In this document: positions 37,640 to 49,519 of the stretch, piece after piece
How the letters are laid out: each line of letters starts with the position of its first letter
Numbering within the stretch: position 1 is the stretch's first letter
Source: Gibbula magus
Taxonomy: Eukaryota; Mollusca; Gastropoda; Trochida; Trochidae
Assembly: GCA_936450465.1 (NCBI GenBank)
Contig: OW388296.1
Location: forward strand, 42,450,448 to 42,514,447
Length of the DNA stretch: 64,000 nt
Direction of reading: 5' to 3'
Notes under the pieces: generated by a model
Told to the model about the DNA's origin: nothing
Database searches by the model: none
What the model saw: only the letters and a program-made list of their open reading frames with translations
Program-made: the position numbers and the translations under genes

Positions 37640-38370
37640 CGAGCACTCGCCAAGCGGGTGAACGAGCATTCACCTAGTGTGAGCTCGCTAGCGAGGCGTA
37701 CATTCGCCTAGCGTGTGTTCGCTAGCGAGTGAGTGTCTCCTCACCTGTGGTTGTACAGGCGTACGTTCGCTAAGCGTGAACTCATTAGCGAGTGAGTGTC
37801 AACTCACCTGCTCTCGTCTGTCAGGTGACGAGTGTGTTTGTACAGGCGTACATTCGCTAAGCGTGAACTCGTTAGCGAGTGGGTGGTTACTCACCGGTTC
37901 TCGCGTGTCAGGTAACGAGTGTGTTTGTACAGGCGTACATTCGCTAAACGTGAACTCGTTAGCGAGTGGGTGGTTACTCACCGGTTCTCGCGTGTCAGGT
38001 GATAGTGTGTTTGTACGGACGTACATTCGCCAAGAGTGAGTTCCTTAGCGAGTGAGTGTCAACTCACCTGCTCTCGCCTGTCAGGTGACGAGTGTGTTTG
38101 TACAGGCGTACATTCGCTAAGCATGAACTCGTTAGCGAGTGGGTGGTTACTCACCGGTTCTCGCGTGTCAGGTAACGAGTGTGTTTGTACAGGCGTACAT
38201 TCGCTAAACGTGAACTCTTTAGCGAGTGGGTGGTTACTCACCGGTTCTCGCGTGTCAGGTGATAGTGTGTTTGTACGGACGTACATTCGCCAAGCGTGAG
38301 TTCCTTAGCGAGTGAGTGTCAACTCACCTGCTTTCGCCTGTCAGGTGACGAGAGTGTGTGGCAGGTGGTT
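37640..38370. repeat. GC-rich minisatellite inside the DIRS-like element, family 1
   Basis: Units of about 85-90 bases carry GCGTACATTCGCTAAGCGTG, TTAGCGAGTGGGTGG and TCACCGGTTCTCGCGTGTCA. A higher-order unit of roughly 320 bases is repeated (compare 37712-38038 with 38035-38298). Open frames on both strands (37713-38299) are repeat by-products. Confidence 0.9.
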
Positions 38371-38589
38371 AAGTGATTAAGTGTACAGTCGTACACTTGT
38401 CAGGCGTGAACTCGCCTGTGAATAGGTTTCATTCATTGCCGTCTCGGGTTAACGAATTGAGTTACGCTTGGGGGTTCACTTTCTGTCTCACTCACTCGCA
38501 TTAGTTGATGGTTTCATCAGTGAGTGATGGCTCCGCCTGGGCTTTTCGCGGGTTTTTGTTGCCGATACGGGTTCAGCAAGTCGGCACTT

Positions 38590-39990
38590 AACGACCTGTT
38601 AGTCATGCCAGCGGAACATGCCATGCCGCTTGGCGGGTTATGCTTGCGTGTGAGCGTTCGCTCTCCGCCTTGCGAGCGTCGACCTCAGTGTCGGGCTTGC
38701 TTGTGAGTGAGTGTTGTCTCTCGTTAGTCATGACTTGATCCGCTTGCCGGGTTATGCTTGCGTGGGAGTGTTCGCTCTCCGCCTTGCGAGCGTCGACCTC
38801 AGGGACGAGCTTGATTGCGTAAGAGTGCTGACTCTCGTTAGTCATGCCTTAACCCGCTTGGCGGGTTATGCTCGCGTGTGAGCGAGTCTTCTCCTGTCAC
38901 CCAACCTTGCGACTATGATTCTCCGATTCGCGGAGTTGATTGCAGGTTGTGTCAGAAGGTTGGGGTCCGTCCTCTGACACGCAAGTGTTGGCTCCCAGGA
39001 TCGGGCTCGTCTGCGGGTGAGTGATGCGTTCGTCAGCCCTATCCTTATGGCTTAGCGTCTTGTTACGCTGGCCCGTTGTGGGTGTGTCACAGGTTGCTAT
39101 AGGGCGGGTTGTCCTGCGAGGGTCACTCTCACTAGCTTTCAACATGAGGGTCAGCGTCTCGCTACGCTGTCTGCCTCGTGAGTGGTGCTAACATGTGAGG
39201 GTACGCCTTGCGAGTGAGTGTTACTCTCGCTAGCCTTCTACCTCAGTACGCTGCCTTGTGTTAGCTTGCGCCTTACAAGCGAGTTTTGCTCTCGCTAGCT
39301 TTCAACTTGAGGGTCAGCATCCCGCTGTCTTCCTCATGAGTTGTGTTAGCTTGTGAGTGTACGCCTTGCGAGTAAGTGTTACTCAGGCGAACTTTCTGTT
39401 TGAGGTTTAGCCTCTCACTACGCTGCCTTGTGTTGGTATGAGCCTTACAAGCGAGTGTTACTCTCGCTAGCTTTCAACTTGAGGGTCAGCATCTCGCTGT
39501 CTGCCTCATGAGTTGTGTTAGCATATGAAGGCACGCCTTGCAAGTAAGTGTTTCTCCGGCGAGCCTTTTAATTGAGGTTCAGCGTCTCAGTACGTGCCTT
39601 GTGCTAGTTTGTCCCTTGCAAGTGAGTTTTCTTTGTGAATGAGTCTCACTCTCGCTAGCTTTCAACTTGAGGATCAGCATCTCGATGTCTGCCTCATGAC
39701 GCTTCCTGCCTTGTGAGTTGTGTTAGTATGTGAGGGTACGCCTTGCGAGCGTCTGCCTTGGGGTGGGTTGCATTGCGAGTGTGTGTTACTCACTCTAGCT
39801 TTCAACTTGTGGGTCAGGGTCTTGCTACGCAGCCTGTCTAATGAGTTGCATTAGAGTGTGAGGGTACGCCTGGCGAGTGTCCGCCTGTAGTGGGCGGGTT
39901 GTCTTGTGAGTGTTATTTTCGTTAGCTTTCAACTGGAGGATTACCGTCTCGCTACACGGCCTGCCTCGGGAGTTGTGTAGGCTACGCCTT
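38590..39990. repeat. GC-rich degenerate tandem repeat, family 2
   Basis: Loose units of about 120-130 bases carry GTACGCCTTGCGAG, CTCGCTAGCTTTCAACTTGA, GGTCAGCGTCTCGCTACGCTG and variants. The first part (38590-38890) has a CGCCTTGCGAGCGTCGACCT subtype. No coding frame survives. This occupies the position of gag and RT in complete DIRS elements. Confidence 0.85.
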
Positions 39991-40122
39991 GCCGGCGTAC
40001 GCCTCTGGTGGTCCCGTGCTCCTCTTTGCGGATAGGTCTTCATAGGGTGTTCGGGGCTTATACCCTCGCCTTCGCTGCCTCTTGCTGTCGTGGACAGATG
40101 CGTAAGGTATGCACCGCTCTAA

Positions 40123-41369
40123 GATCCTTGGTGGCCTCGTGCCTGGTTCGTTCCTCTGTGCAGACTAGCTCTGCAGGAGCCAGTTCCGATACCCCTCCGG
40201 GGGGGACCTGCTCCGGAGCAACCCAAGCGGACATGTACACGAGAACCTGTAGGTCCTCAATCTTCACGCCTGGCTTGTATCAAAAAGGGGTTAAGGCGGA
40301 GCGGGTACTCTAAACGGGTGGCCAAGGCCATAGCAACAGCTCAACGGCCGACCACAAGGAAGCTCTATGACTTCCAGTGGCGTGCCTTCGCCTCGTTCTG
40401 CGAGGAGCAGGGCTTTGAAGCGGAGGCGGCCTCACTGCCCCAGATTGCCGAGTACTTGGTGTACATGAGGAACGAGAGAGGGCTCAAAGCCTCCTCGATC
40501 AATACCAATCTGGCGGCGATCATGTCGGTAGTTCGCAAACGCTCCCCAGGACTCGACATCTCGGTTCTGAAGGGCCTGGTCAAGACCTTTCGTCAGGTCG
40601 ACGGTCGACGCAAGCCTAGACCACCCGAGTGGGATCTGGCGATAGTGCTTGGGCACTTACGTTCAGATTTTTATGAACCCCTGTCGGATACCACCCTCCT
40701 TCGTCTCACGGTCAAGACGGCCTTCCTGGTCGCAATGGCCTCAGCTGCGAGGATATCAGAGCTCCACGCTCTTCACGCTGACCTTTTAAGGTTCGAGCGC
40801 CGAGTCGGAGGGTCTGCAACGTTGGGCCTGGCCCCAGACTTTGTCTGTAAAAACCAGGCCGCGGATGAGAGGGGAAGGACCTTTAATATACCGTCATTAG
40901 GTCCTGAAACCGACTCGTCAGAGGTCACAGACCTTTCCCCCTTGCCCTGTCCGCGTGCTCCGCATTTATGCAGAACGGACAAGGGGCATCAGACAAGGGA
41001 GGCGTCGGTTTTTTTCTGCCTCACTCACCACGGACTGTGAAGGAGCTTGACAGACGGGCTTTGGGGGTGTATCTGCGGTCAGCAGTAATCAACGCCTACA
41101 AGGCGGCTGACCTCCCTCCCCCGTCTCGCGCTAATCCCCACGAGATCAGAGCAGTATCTGCTACGATGGCTTTTCATTGCAACATCGCCGGGTCAGACAT
41201 TCTGGCTGGATGTTTTTGGAAGTCGGGGTTGGTCTTTGCTGACCACTACTTACGGGAAGTGTCCACAGAGGACTTGGCAGGTGTGTCAAGGTTGGGTCCT
41301 CAGGTGTTCGCCCAGCAGCGGACCGCGGCACCTCTTTCAGTCGTACGACGGAACGCACCTTACCCCTAG
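40123..41369 (+). pseudogene. DIRS-type tyrosine recombinase, frameshifted
   Basis: The enzyme would integrate the circular DNA intermediate. The frame is open from 40123, with no ATG seen before the N-terminal core domain (SGYSKRVAKAIATAQRPTTR, then LYDFQWRAFASFC). The catalytic domain shows the first Arg block ARISELHALH (about 40750). A CPVRVLRIYAERT block near 40950 reads in a different frame. The HEIRAVSATMAFH box (about 41140) and FADHYLRE (about 41240) carry the His-x-x-Arg and Tyr of the active site. Two small shifts, one near 40930 and one in the T7 run at 41009-41015, break the protein. The C terminus ends at TAG 41367. AATAAA follows at 41429. Confidence 0.85.
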
Positions 41370-41428
41370 CGGGGGTGGGCGCATCCACGCTGTTATGTAC
41401 TTGTTTTGGTATTCACTTGGTTGTGTAC

Positions 41429-41434
41429 AATAAA
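41429..41434 (+). terminator. Polyadenylation signal of the recombinase transcript
   Basis: AATAAA lies 60 bases after the recombinase stop and is followed by a GT-rich tract, the usual arrangement for cleavage and polyadenylation. Confidence 0.5.
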
Positions 41435-41794
41435 ACTTGTTGTTATTATACTTGTGGTTGGTTGTTTTTTTGCCTATGAGTGCAGTTGTTAACCCAACCG
41501 GGGTATTTGCATGACAGCAGTACCAGGATTCTTACTCTACCCCCCCTACTTAACGAGTGAGGGGCGGACACATAGAGGTTGAGTGTAGGTTTGTCTTTTT
41601 TAGGACGGCGTCGACCTCTGTACACTCAATTTAAGAATCCGCGTGAGTTCTCTTGGGCCGCACGCAGCATGGATGGTTTTGCACCTTTCATGGTTTCACA
41701 CCATCCAGTGCTCCGGCGTGCCAGCCTAAGGGTAAAGCGACGCGTCTCGGTGGCGCACGTGACTCGGTTCAGCCCACCTCCTTGCTGTGGTAAT

Positions 41795-41886
41795 TTGGGC
41801 AATGTTGGTTTTTCAAACCTGATAAGTATGTAAAAAATTTAACATTTTTGAGTAAATGTCATTTTTTATACTTACCTGGTTGAAAA
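41795..41886. repeat. Internal complementary region (ICR) of the DIRS-like element
   Basis: The left half (41795-41836, with CAATGTTGGTTTTTCAAACC) is the exact complement of the element's left edge, GGTTTGAAAAACCAACATTG. The right half (41836-41886, with AGTAAATGTCATTTTTTATA) is the exact complement of the right edge. The two meet in a run of T/A that marks the circle junction. Confidence 0.9.
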
Positions 41887-42129
41887 ACCAACGCTCGTTA
41901 GTTCCCGCCCTACCTCCCCTCCTGGGTTTGGGTTTTGTGCTCGCTTGTACTAGGGAATGATGACGTCACCGATGTCACGTGGCACGAGCGCCACCCTTAC
42001 CGGGTAGCGTCCCTTTTTAATTCTGTGTGATATATGTTTAGGAACGCTTCAGGGGAAGCGTTGGGCAATGTTGGTTTTTCAACCAGGTAAGTATAAAAAA
42101 TGACATTTACTCAAAAATGTTAAATTATT

Positions 42130-43030
42130 TGTAATATATGGTAAAGACATAGTATATATTCAAGTTTTTTTAAATAAAAATTGACAATGCTTATCAAATT
42201 AAATGTACATTTGAATTGAGAATTTGAGTTTGGCTTAAGGATAACATCGGTAGTCACTGTATTAAAGGTAGGGTGTGTTGTTCCATGCTCACTTTCGGGA
42301 TTCATTAAAAGGGGATTGCAATTTGATGAATAGCTGATTTGAATATCTGAAAACCAGTGCAACAGGCGAACAGGTGGCCAATCGTTGGACTAAATTTGAA
42401 GTTATACACAAACCGGGTTATAAAATTTGTGTTAATATTTAATTGCAAGTGTAAATTGTCTCAATTTTTATGTTCATTAAATCCGATTTATAATGTACAT
42501 AGAGATAATAATCTGTGTCATTCTTTACAAAAATGCCTTACAGTTGAACTTTAATCGTTAAATTAAACGTTTTTTTTTAAAACCTAAATAGCTTAAGACA
42601 AAAATCCTTCTGTTAATTATTCTATTAGAAATGTTGAATTTTGATAAACTCTATTTCAATAGAGCGACAGTTTTTGATGTTTACAAAATGTAAAATTATC
42701 AAATGAAGTGACCTTTATTGTTATAGAACTATTGTATTGTTGTCAGAAAACAGGGTGCTGCCATGTACTAATATTCAATATTTACCTACATTATATATCT
42801 TTGTTCATATGTAAGTATTCATATTTTATCAACTCTGTACATTGATTACTGTCTTGGTAGTCTGCTCATTGTATAAATAAACTCTATAACTTCTTAATAA
42901 ATCAAGTGTTTTGTTTTCCTTTGGAGCTATATGATGTAGGATACGGTCGGATCTCATGTACCGGACCCAGTATATCCAGAAACCTGGCAATCCGCAGAGT
43001 AGTATAACAAATGTTCTCTGTGCATTTCTA
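42130..43030. other. AT-rich intergenic DNA
   Basis: No gene or clear repeat identified. Confidence 0.5.
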
Positions 43031-43345
43031 TTCATGGAGCACAGTTGTGTAGTGGGTAGCATGCTGGCCTCTCACGGCGATGGCCAGGTTCGAATCCCAG
43101 TGGAGACACTAAAAATGTGTGATTTTGGTCTTATACTGTGTTGTGCCCTTATGCAAGGCACTTCATCCACATTGCACTCAGTCCACCCAGCTGTTAAAAT
43201 GGGTACCTGAACACGGGAGATACGGGCTTATATGGTCGCGCCGAGCGCTGAGTAGGGGCACCAAAAGTACAATTCCTTCAGGGTAATAATGTACAGCCAT
43301 TGAGCAGTGCCTGCACTGTATATAAGGCATTAACATGTATATTAT
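43030..43345 (+). repeat. tRNA-derived SINE with conserved-type core
   Basis: A TAGTGGGTAGC A box and a GGTTCGAATCCCA B box lie 34 bases apart in the head (43050-43105). The body contains CAAGGCACTTCATCCACATT, then CCACCCAGCTGTTAAAATGGGTACC, a core I recall from widespread metazoan SINEs. It ends in an ATTATTATTAATTTT tail. Transcription by RNA polymerase III is expected from the boxes. Confidence 0.8.
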
Positions 43346-43871
43346 TATTAATTTTATTCAAATGATGATTCACTTAACCGCATAACTCACTTTCCGGATG
43401 AATTTTAACTGCAACCAAATCATGCGGATAAACAGGGTTTGACTGTATTTTAAATATCTTGTGGAAAACTACAATCTCATTGAGTAGAAAGTAGTATTCT
43501 TTTACAAGTGCAAGTTTTAACTGCATGATATGATGTTCGGAGAGAAAGAAAAATGCTTTATCTTTCATATTCTTGAAATAATTCGAAAGTTTGTAAATGC
43601 GAATCAGTTTGTTCATTGGCAATCCAATTAGGTTAACATGTGTGATGGCTATCACCAGGCCTATAAGTCCAGAAGTTTTGCAACTTTTCAAATTGTTAGC
43701 TAATCAGGCGTTATAAGACCAGATGGATATATTGCATATGCCAGTTTCAAACATTGTCCATGATCTTTTCACATTTTTAACTTCTGTAATGCTGCAATCT
43801 CAAAGCGAAAATCTTTTGTTGTTATACCTTGCATCTGGGGTATCAACAATTTTTCATTTGTGTCCATTATT

Positions 43872-44417
43872 ATCCCCCGCCACGAAGTGGAAGGGGAATA
43901 TAGGTTTCGGCTCCGTCCGTCCGTCCATCTGTCCGAGATAAAGGGGACACCTTTTCTCAGAAACTGTTTAAGATAGAATTACCAAATTTGATGAGTTGCT
44001 TGAGGACATGAATACCTTGATGGAGTTCAAAAATGAAAACCGTGCAAATACTTTTTTCGGAGTTATTGCCCTTGTTCCGTATTTTTGGGCTTTGTTCATG
44101 GTATCTCCAAAGGGGACAGCTTTTCTCAGAAACCGTTTAAGATAGGGTTATCAAATTTAATGTGTTGTTAGAAGGCATGAATACCTAAACGGAGTTCGAA
44201 AATGAGAAGCGTGCAATTATTTTTTTCGGAGTTATTGCCCTTGTTCCGTATTTTTCTCCAAAGTCGACAGTTTTTCTCAGAAACTATTTACAATAGGAGA
44301 AGCAACATTGGTATGTTGCTTGAGGGCACACATGCCTTGATGGAGTTCGAAAATGAGTAATGCACAATTAATTCGAATTATTGCCCTTTTTCCAATTTCT
44401 TGGCGCTGGCGGGGGAT
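43872..44417. mobile_element. MITE-like element with ATCCCCCGCCA ends and internal triplication
   Basis: ATCCCCCGCCA at the left and TGGCGGGGGAT at the right are perfect inverted repeats. Inside are a (CCGT)n run (43912-43925) and three units of about 150-170 bases, each with TTTTCTCAGAAAC, then CAAATTTGATG-like and CTTGATGGAGTTC, then GGAGTTATTGCCCTTGTTCC. No coding frame is present. Confidence 0.8.
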
Positions 44418-44645
44418 GTTGATGACTATGTCTTTTTGTTCATAAAAACCTTGAACAACTTCTCCTAAACCAGGTGAAACAGGATGTTGAAACTTTCAAA
44501 ATAATACCTTTGTGACATGGAGACCTAAGTTTGTTCATTTAGCCTTGATCCCCTCAAGTGAGCCATGGTGTCGACTGTTAAATCTTTGTGTGTCTTTTAA
44601 GCTAGTCATCTCAAATTTTGAGAATAAAATCTTTAAGAGACAGGG

Positions 44646-44745
44646 TTAACAACTTCCTGGAGGAGGGTAAGTCCCTCGTATCGCGTGATACGGTTTAGAA
44701 AGGTCGTTTCAAGTATCACGTTATATGGCTAGTAGGTTGATATTA
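44646..44745. repeat. Dispersed repeat, inverted relative to 9601-9711
   Basis: See 9601-9711. The copy runs directly into the tandem repeat at 44731. Confidence 0.65.
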
Positions 44746-45045
44746 GCATAACACAATACAAAACTGTTGATGTAAAATTATTAAGATAATATACACACTT
44801 TATTGAAATAAGTATTATTCAATTAATAGACACGCAAGCAATCAATAGACATATGATTATTAAGTCAATAGATATTTAAATCAGTATGGCTAATAGGTTG
44901 ATAAATTAGCATAACACAATACAAAACTGTTGATGTAAAATTATTAAGATAATATAGACACTTTATTGAAATAAGTATTATTCAATTAATATAAACACAA
45001 GAAATCAATAGATATATGATTATTCAGTCAATAGATATTTAAATC
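44731..45045. repeat. Two-unit tandem repeat, about 158 bases
   Basis: Two near-identical units (about 44731-44886 and 44890-45045) share TTAGCATAACACAATACAAA, TTATTGAAATAAGTATTATT and AGTCAATAGATATTTAAATC. AT-rich and non-coding. Confidence 0.85.
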
Positions 45046-45049
45046 TAAT

Positions 45050-48000
45050 ATAAGAATAAATAAGAATAAATTACGGTACTCATTTTTGTCAAACATGTAA
45101 AAAAAGAAGATGATGTTGAAATAAACTTGCTAACGTTCTCAGTTATGGCATTTTACGGCCTGAACAAGTTCAATAATGTCCTGAAAATGATTGACAAGTG
45201 TATTTCAACGCCATCTTCTATAACACTGTCAGAAACAACATTATCCAAGCTCATTAATGATGCTTATCACAAAAGGCATACACAATTCTCTTAAATCAAA
45301 GCTACACTTTGGAGCAAAATCTGCATAATTAATATTTAACTCCAAACATCACAGAGGTAAACAACTCTCAACCACAAAACAATCTTGCTAAATAGTCATG
45401 TTTGTGCAATCTTTAAGTCTCTGTTAGTTTGCTACCAATGGAATCATCAGTCATTGTTCTAAGCGATTTCCGTCCAAGTGACTTTGAGGAAGATTTCGGG
45501 TCTCAGGATCACCTAATTAAATACAATTGAGACATTGGCCAAGAGGTATGTACAAACATTTCAGCTTTATACAGATTTTAGTACTGGAGAAGAAGATTAA
45601 AATAGGTGTTGAGGTCATGACCCCTGTGACCCATATTTTGGGTCACAGTATGACCATATCTACAATATAGAATTTCCATTGGCCAAGGAGTCAGCTGTCT
45701 AGTGTCACTTGTTCTGGAGAAGGAGTAGAAAATAGAGCCATTGGCTCTGTAGCTCGTCATGTTTTCAATATTTGTTATCTCCCGTCTAGAGACTACCATA
45801 TCAAAGTAATTTTGAAGATTGATCCTGTTTCCAATCATTCGTTTATATTACAGTGTTCATATTACAGAATTTTAATTTATTTTAGCATATTAAAGGTAAT
45901 TCTTATCTTATTCTTCCTGTCAATATATTCATATATCCTTTTCAAAAATCATGTTTCAAAATTTTACAAAACATTTTATCATGTCTTTGTATGTGATGTT
46001 GACGTAACGTGAGTGTCTATGTACTTGTCTTGTATTCATAATTATTATCAAGGCATGGGGAAGGCTACCGGAAATGGGACCACATGGTCGATTCTGGTTT
46101 AGGAGATATAGGCTCTGAAAGATTTTTTGTGCATTAAATTTGAAATTTTCAGTTTGTGTTGTTTGTCCTTTAAGAGTTACTTAACATCTCTTCTTCATGT
46201 GAAAAGTCTCTAATTGCCCTCTTGGCTTGTATAAAATCTCGAAAAACATTGATACTAGAAGGTACCAAAAAGGTGCCACATGGTCGGAGCAGATGTTTAT
46301 GCTGCATATCACTTATTTTGAATCAGTCCTGCTGTTGCTATAGTAGATATTTTATGTTCGCTTCTTCGAAAAAGGTTCATTAAAGTCTACAGCGTAACAG
46401 CGTTCTTAGTGACCGCTACGTTACAGGTACATACTTCCGGAGTAGTCCGTTTATGCTAGTCAGCATTTAAACATCACTAGTACAATAAAATACCATTACG
46501 CGATTGAAAATTTGGTTTATATATGTCAGTAACATTACAAATAAAGTTGTACATGTACATGATTTATATTAATGGTTAATTCAAATCAATAGTTTAGATT
46601 TTTTTTAAAAAGACGTGTTTTATACGACCAAGTGGTGCCTTTATGATAGAAACTGATTTTGCTTTGCTCTTGGTGATACATCTTTTACTCTTACATCTGA
46701 TACTCTTTTAAAAGGAAATGTGTTTATGAATAGTATTATTATGAATTGATTTTCAACTTGATCAAACTCTCAATAGAATTGTTTATCATTTAAATCAAGT
46801 TGCCCCCATTATAACTGTGTTTCTGACAATGAATACAGAAATGTCTGTCATAAGGTCAAATTAACATGATCACATCAGAATAAAGCTCTTATTGTTTTGG
46901 TGAAACTGGAAATAGGTAAGAAATTGTGTTGTATTATCTGGATTTCGTGGTTTACACTTGACACTATCCCTCAGAGTAATGCAGAAGGCATGCGCAACAA
47001 TTTAACAGAATCGGACTAATATTTTTTTCGCAATAGTTTGTTTCATTAAAATGGCTAAGTTCAGTATACATAAATATCCATACAAATGTAGATACTCGCT
47101 GAGGAATGTGTTGTTTGGCATTGCATCCTTATGAATAGGCCCTAATGTAGAATAGTTTTGCAAAACAAAATCAGACGACTAGATTTGTAATATGTGACTG
47201 TAATAGGTCGGACTAAGTCATAAATAAAATAAATCATAAATTAACGAAAGTTGTTTCAACTTGGCAATTGCCAATGCACTCCTCTGAATAAGGTGGAAAA
47301 CATGTGCCAAATGTTACAGAATTGTATACTTTTTCTCTCATTGGATGGATAAGATGTTTGTGGGACAGACAGCTAGAAGGATGAACGAAATCGTTGGTAT
47401 TTCTGTATACCCTCGGTCGGTGGTAAACCCATTTCGTCTTTTAACTTTCCTCTAACAATATATCTAAAATTTAGTTTAAAGATTTTGGTTAATCAACATA
47501 TTATAGGCCTATGACCTTATGCTTATCTTAAAGAGCTATCAAGGATGTTGATGGACAAATGGGAAAATTGCCAAAAATCTATCTCCGTGAAATATATACA
47601 CTTAATCTTTCCAAATTTTTTTCGACCCCAAATAAAAGGAGAAATTGCACTAATTGCAATTCAATAGATGAAAAATAAATATTCCATTCATATAATTCAT
47701 CCTTTTTTTTACAGTTTGACCCGTTGTCTGCGTAGCCCTTTACATTTATTTTCAGAAACGAATATTTAAAATATTGACAATCAACTTAAACCTTTGTAGA
47801 GGTCGTTAAGTATAACGTAACGTTAATTGTTTTCAAACAGGGTTATTATGTGACATCGATTTTAACTAAACTGTAGATGTTTGACATACGTTTTCAGTAT
47901 TGCTGAAATGTTGCCTAGCAACAGTATTTTCATGTATAGCGAACTTTATAATTTGTTTCTAGTGAGGTAAGATGTCTACATGTGTTCACTATGCCCCAAA

Positions 48001-48185
48001 ATTATGCAAGTAGCGATGAAAAGGCTATGAAAATATCCTTAAAACCCGTTTTAAAAAACTAATCGGTGGTTCCTGCAGAAATGTATGTGAGCTAGAACCG
48101 CGCTTGTGATTGGTTGAAATATGACTTCCTGTCCTTATTTCAAATGATCGTATCAAGTTCACCAAAGATCAGCTGAAAACGACCT
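45050..48185. other. Intergenic DNA with minor repeat relics
   Basis: 45590-45770 resembles, in inverse orientation, 2930-3235 of the KDZ intron (GTGACCCATATTTTGGGTCA, GAGCCATTGGCTCTGTAGCT). 47340-47430 resembles the right end of the element at 4391-5497. No gene recognised. Confidence 0.45.
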
Positions 48186-48835
48186 CTAGCAGTAGTAATT
48201 CGCTTCTACGAACATATCAGTGGTGTAGCAGTTGCCCCCGTTTTGCATCAGAATGGTATCAATCAAGTCCATGAACTCACTGACTTCCTGATCGCGTTCA
48301 GATGTCGACCCTCTATTGTTGAAAGCTATGCATCGGTTGTGACAAGCCTGGAGAAGATTCTCAAGTTCCTGGGGAACGTTTTGTACGTATTCAGCAAGGG
48401 TTTTGTTGTCATGGATAAGGTCATCTTTCCTCGTGAATAAAACCAGCAAATGATCCACCATCTCCTCGCCGAAAACTTGTATAAGGTGTTGAACGGTTGC
48501 TTGCTCCTCTGTGGTGAAGCGATCAATTCTGAACACGAGAACGAATGCATGAGGACCGGGTGCCGTCATTCCAACACCTTTTACAATCTCCCTTGTAATA
48601 TCAGCATTGGTCATGCCAGTGTCAAATAAACCAGGGCTGTCAATTATTTGTATGTTGCGATCAAACCTAACGGCAGTTCCTCTTTGACATTTCTTTGTCA
48701 CTGCACTCGATTCAAATACTTTCGTGCCCAAAATGTTGTTACCGGAAGCACTTTTGCCCGATCCTGTTCTTCCGAGAAATACAATTCTTCTTTGACCTGC
48801 GGGACAGACCTTTGAAGACCATCCGATTTGTGCAG
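48186..48835 (-). pseudogene. GIMAP/AIG1-type GTPase, truncated duplicate
   Basis: The exon starts at 48835 after a TTTAG acceptor and is open to a stop at 48186. GTPase motifs are complete: G1 GRTGSGKS, G3 DSPGLFDT, the conserved GIMAP box around FRIDRFTTEEQATVQHLIQV, and G4 TRKDD; the G5 region is RCIAFNN. These are AIG1-family GTPases, linked to immune and stress responses in animals and expanded in molluscs. It closely matches the locus at 62102-63237 but ends right after MFVEA, where the paralogue enters its coiled coil, so the C-terminal third is lost. It also has a few extra residues before RRIVFLG. Its upstream zinc-finger exon (49181-49335) has a stop. Probably a dead copy. Confidence 0.8.
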
Positions 48836-49180
48836 CTAAACATAAAAAATTCATTTTTCAGGTTATTACTTTGGGTAAAACAATTAATTATCATGAATTA
48901 AGTCTTTGCTGACCTTTTCTCAAAATTCAATTTCAATACGTGATGCATTTCAACCAAATATGTATTCAATTATCCAAATGAAATTTTGAATAACATTGAA
49001 AACGTTTCAAATAGATCGGTTTCTACAATTACTTCTTAATGAACATATTAGGCTTTAACCATGTATCTCCCAAAACATGAATGCAGAAAAACACGAATCG
49101 TTGAAAAATATGGAATTTGAGGGCATGTTTTGAATTACTTCTCTGAGGTAAACATGTGAAAATATGCAATATGTTATCAC

Positions 49181-49335
49181 CATTTTGTGGTTGTCTGGAG
49201 TATAGTGGGTTACTGTAACTTGCATCGTAGAACGTTGAAATGGCTGACTTCTCGGTCTGTATGATTTACATGCAATACATTGCTGAACATGACATTAGTT
49301 CATCTGAGGACATCTCGAACAGGTCCAGTAATTAT
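49181..49335 (-). pseudogene. RanBP2-type zinc-finger exon of the truncated GIMAP copy, with in-frame stop
   Basis: Bounded by a TTGCAG acceptor (49337-49336) and a GTGATA donor (49180-49179), matching the exon at 63604-63759. It keeps W-x-C-x2-C-x3-N and C-x2-C, but a TAA follows the Asn codon within the finger. The downstream phase also drifts. It would precede the exon starting at 48835. Confidence 0.75.
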
Positions 49336-49519
49336 CTGCAACAAAATAGAAAACAAAACATTGACCATCAATAATTAAACGAAAATTTCAATAGTAAAAA
49401 TCATGCAAAAGCAATTTAATCATCTATGTAATACATTTTTTTTATAATCAGCCCTCATGATAAACTATGAATTATTTAAGAGGCATTTAGATGTGGAATA
49501 TATACGAAACCAATGTTTT

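Larger units (their letters stand above)
37064..42126 (+). mobile_element. DIRS-like tyrosine-recombinase retroelement lacking gag and RT
   Basis: Inverted repeats of about 135 bases bound the element: 37076-37215 and, inverted, 41950-42090, sharing GGGACGCTACCCGGTAAGGG. An internal complementary region at 41795-41886 is the reverse complement of the extreme left end (37064-37105) joined directly to that of the extreme right end (42070-42126). This joined-end copy is diagnostic of DIRS elements, which use it to restore their ends through a circular intermediate. A tyrosine recombinase lies at 40123-41369. The usual gag, RT/RNase H and methyltransferase frames are absent; a 2.6-kb minisatellite fills that space. 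It is therefore likely non-autonomous. Confidence 0.85.

Noticed and set aside
37713..38299. Open frames on both strands in the GC-rich region as gag-like proteins
   Set aside because: They mirror the tandem repeat on both strands and vary with unit phase; no gag or zinc-knuckle motif.
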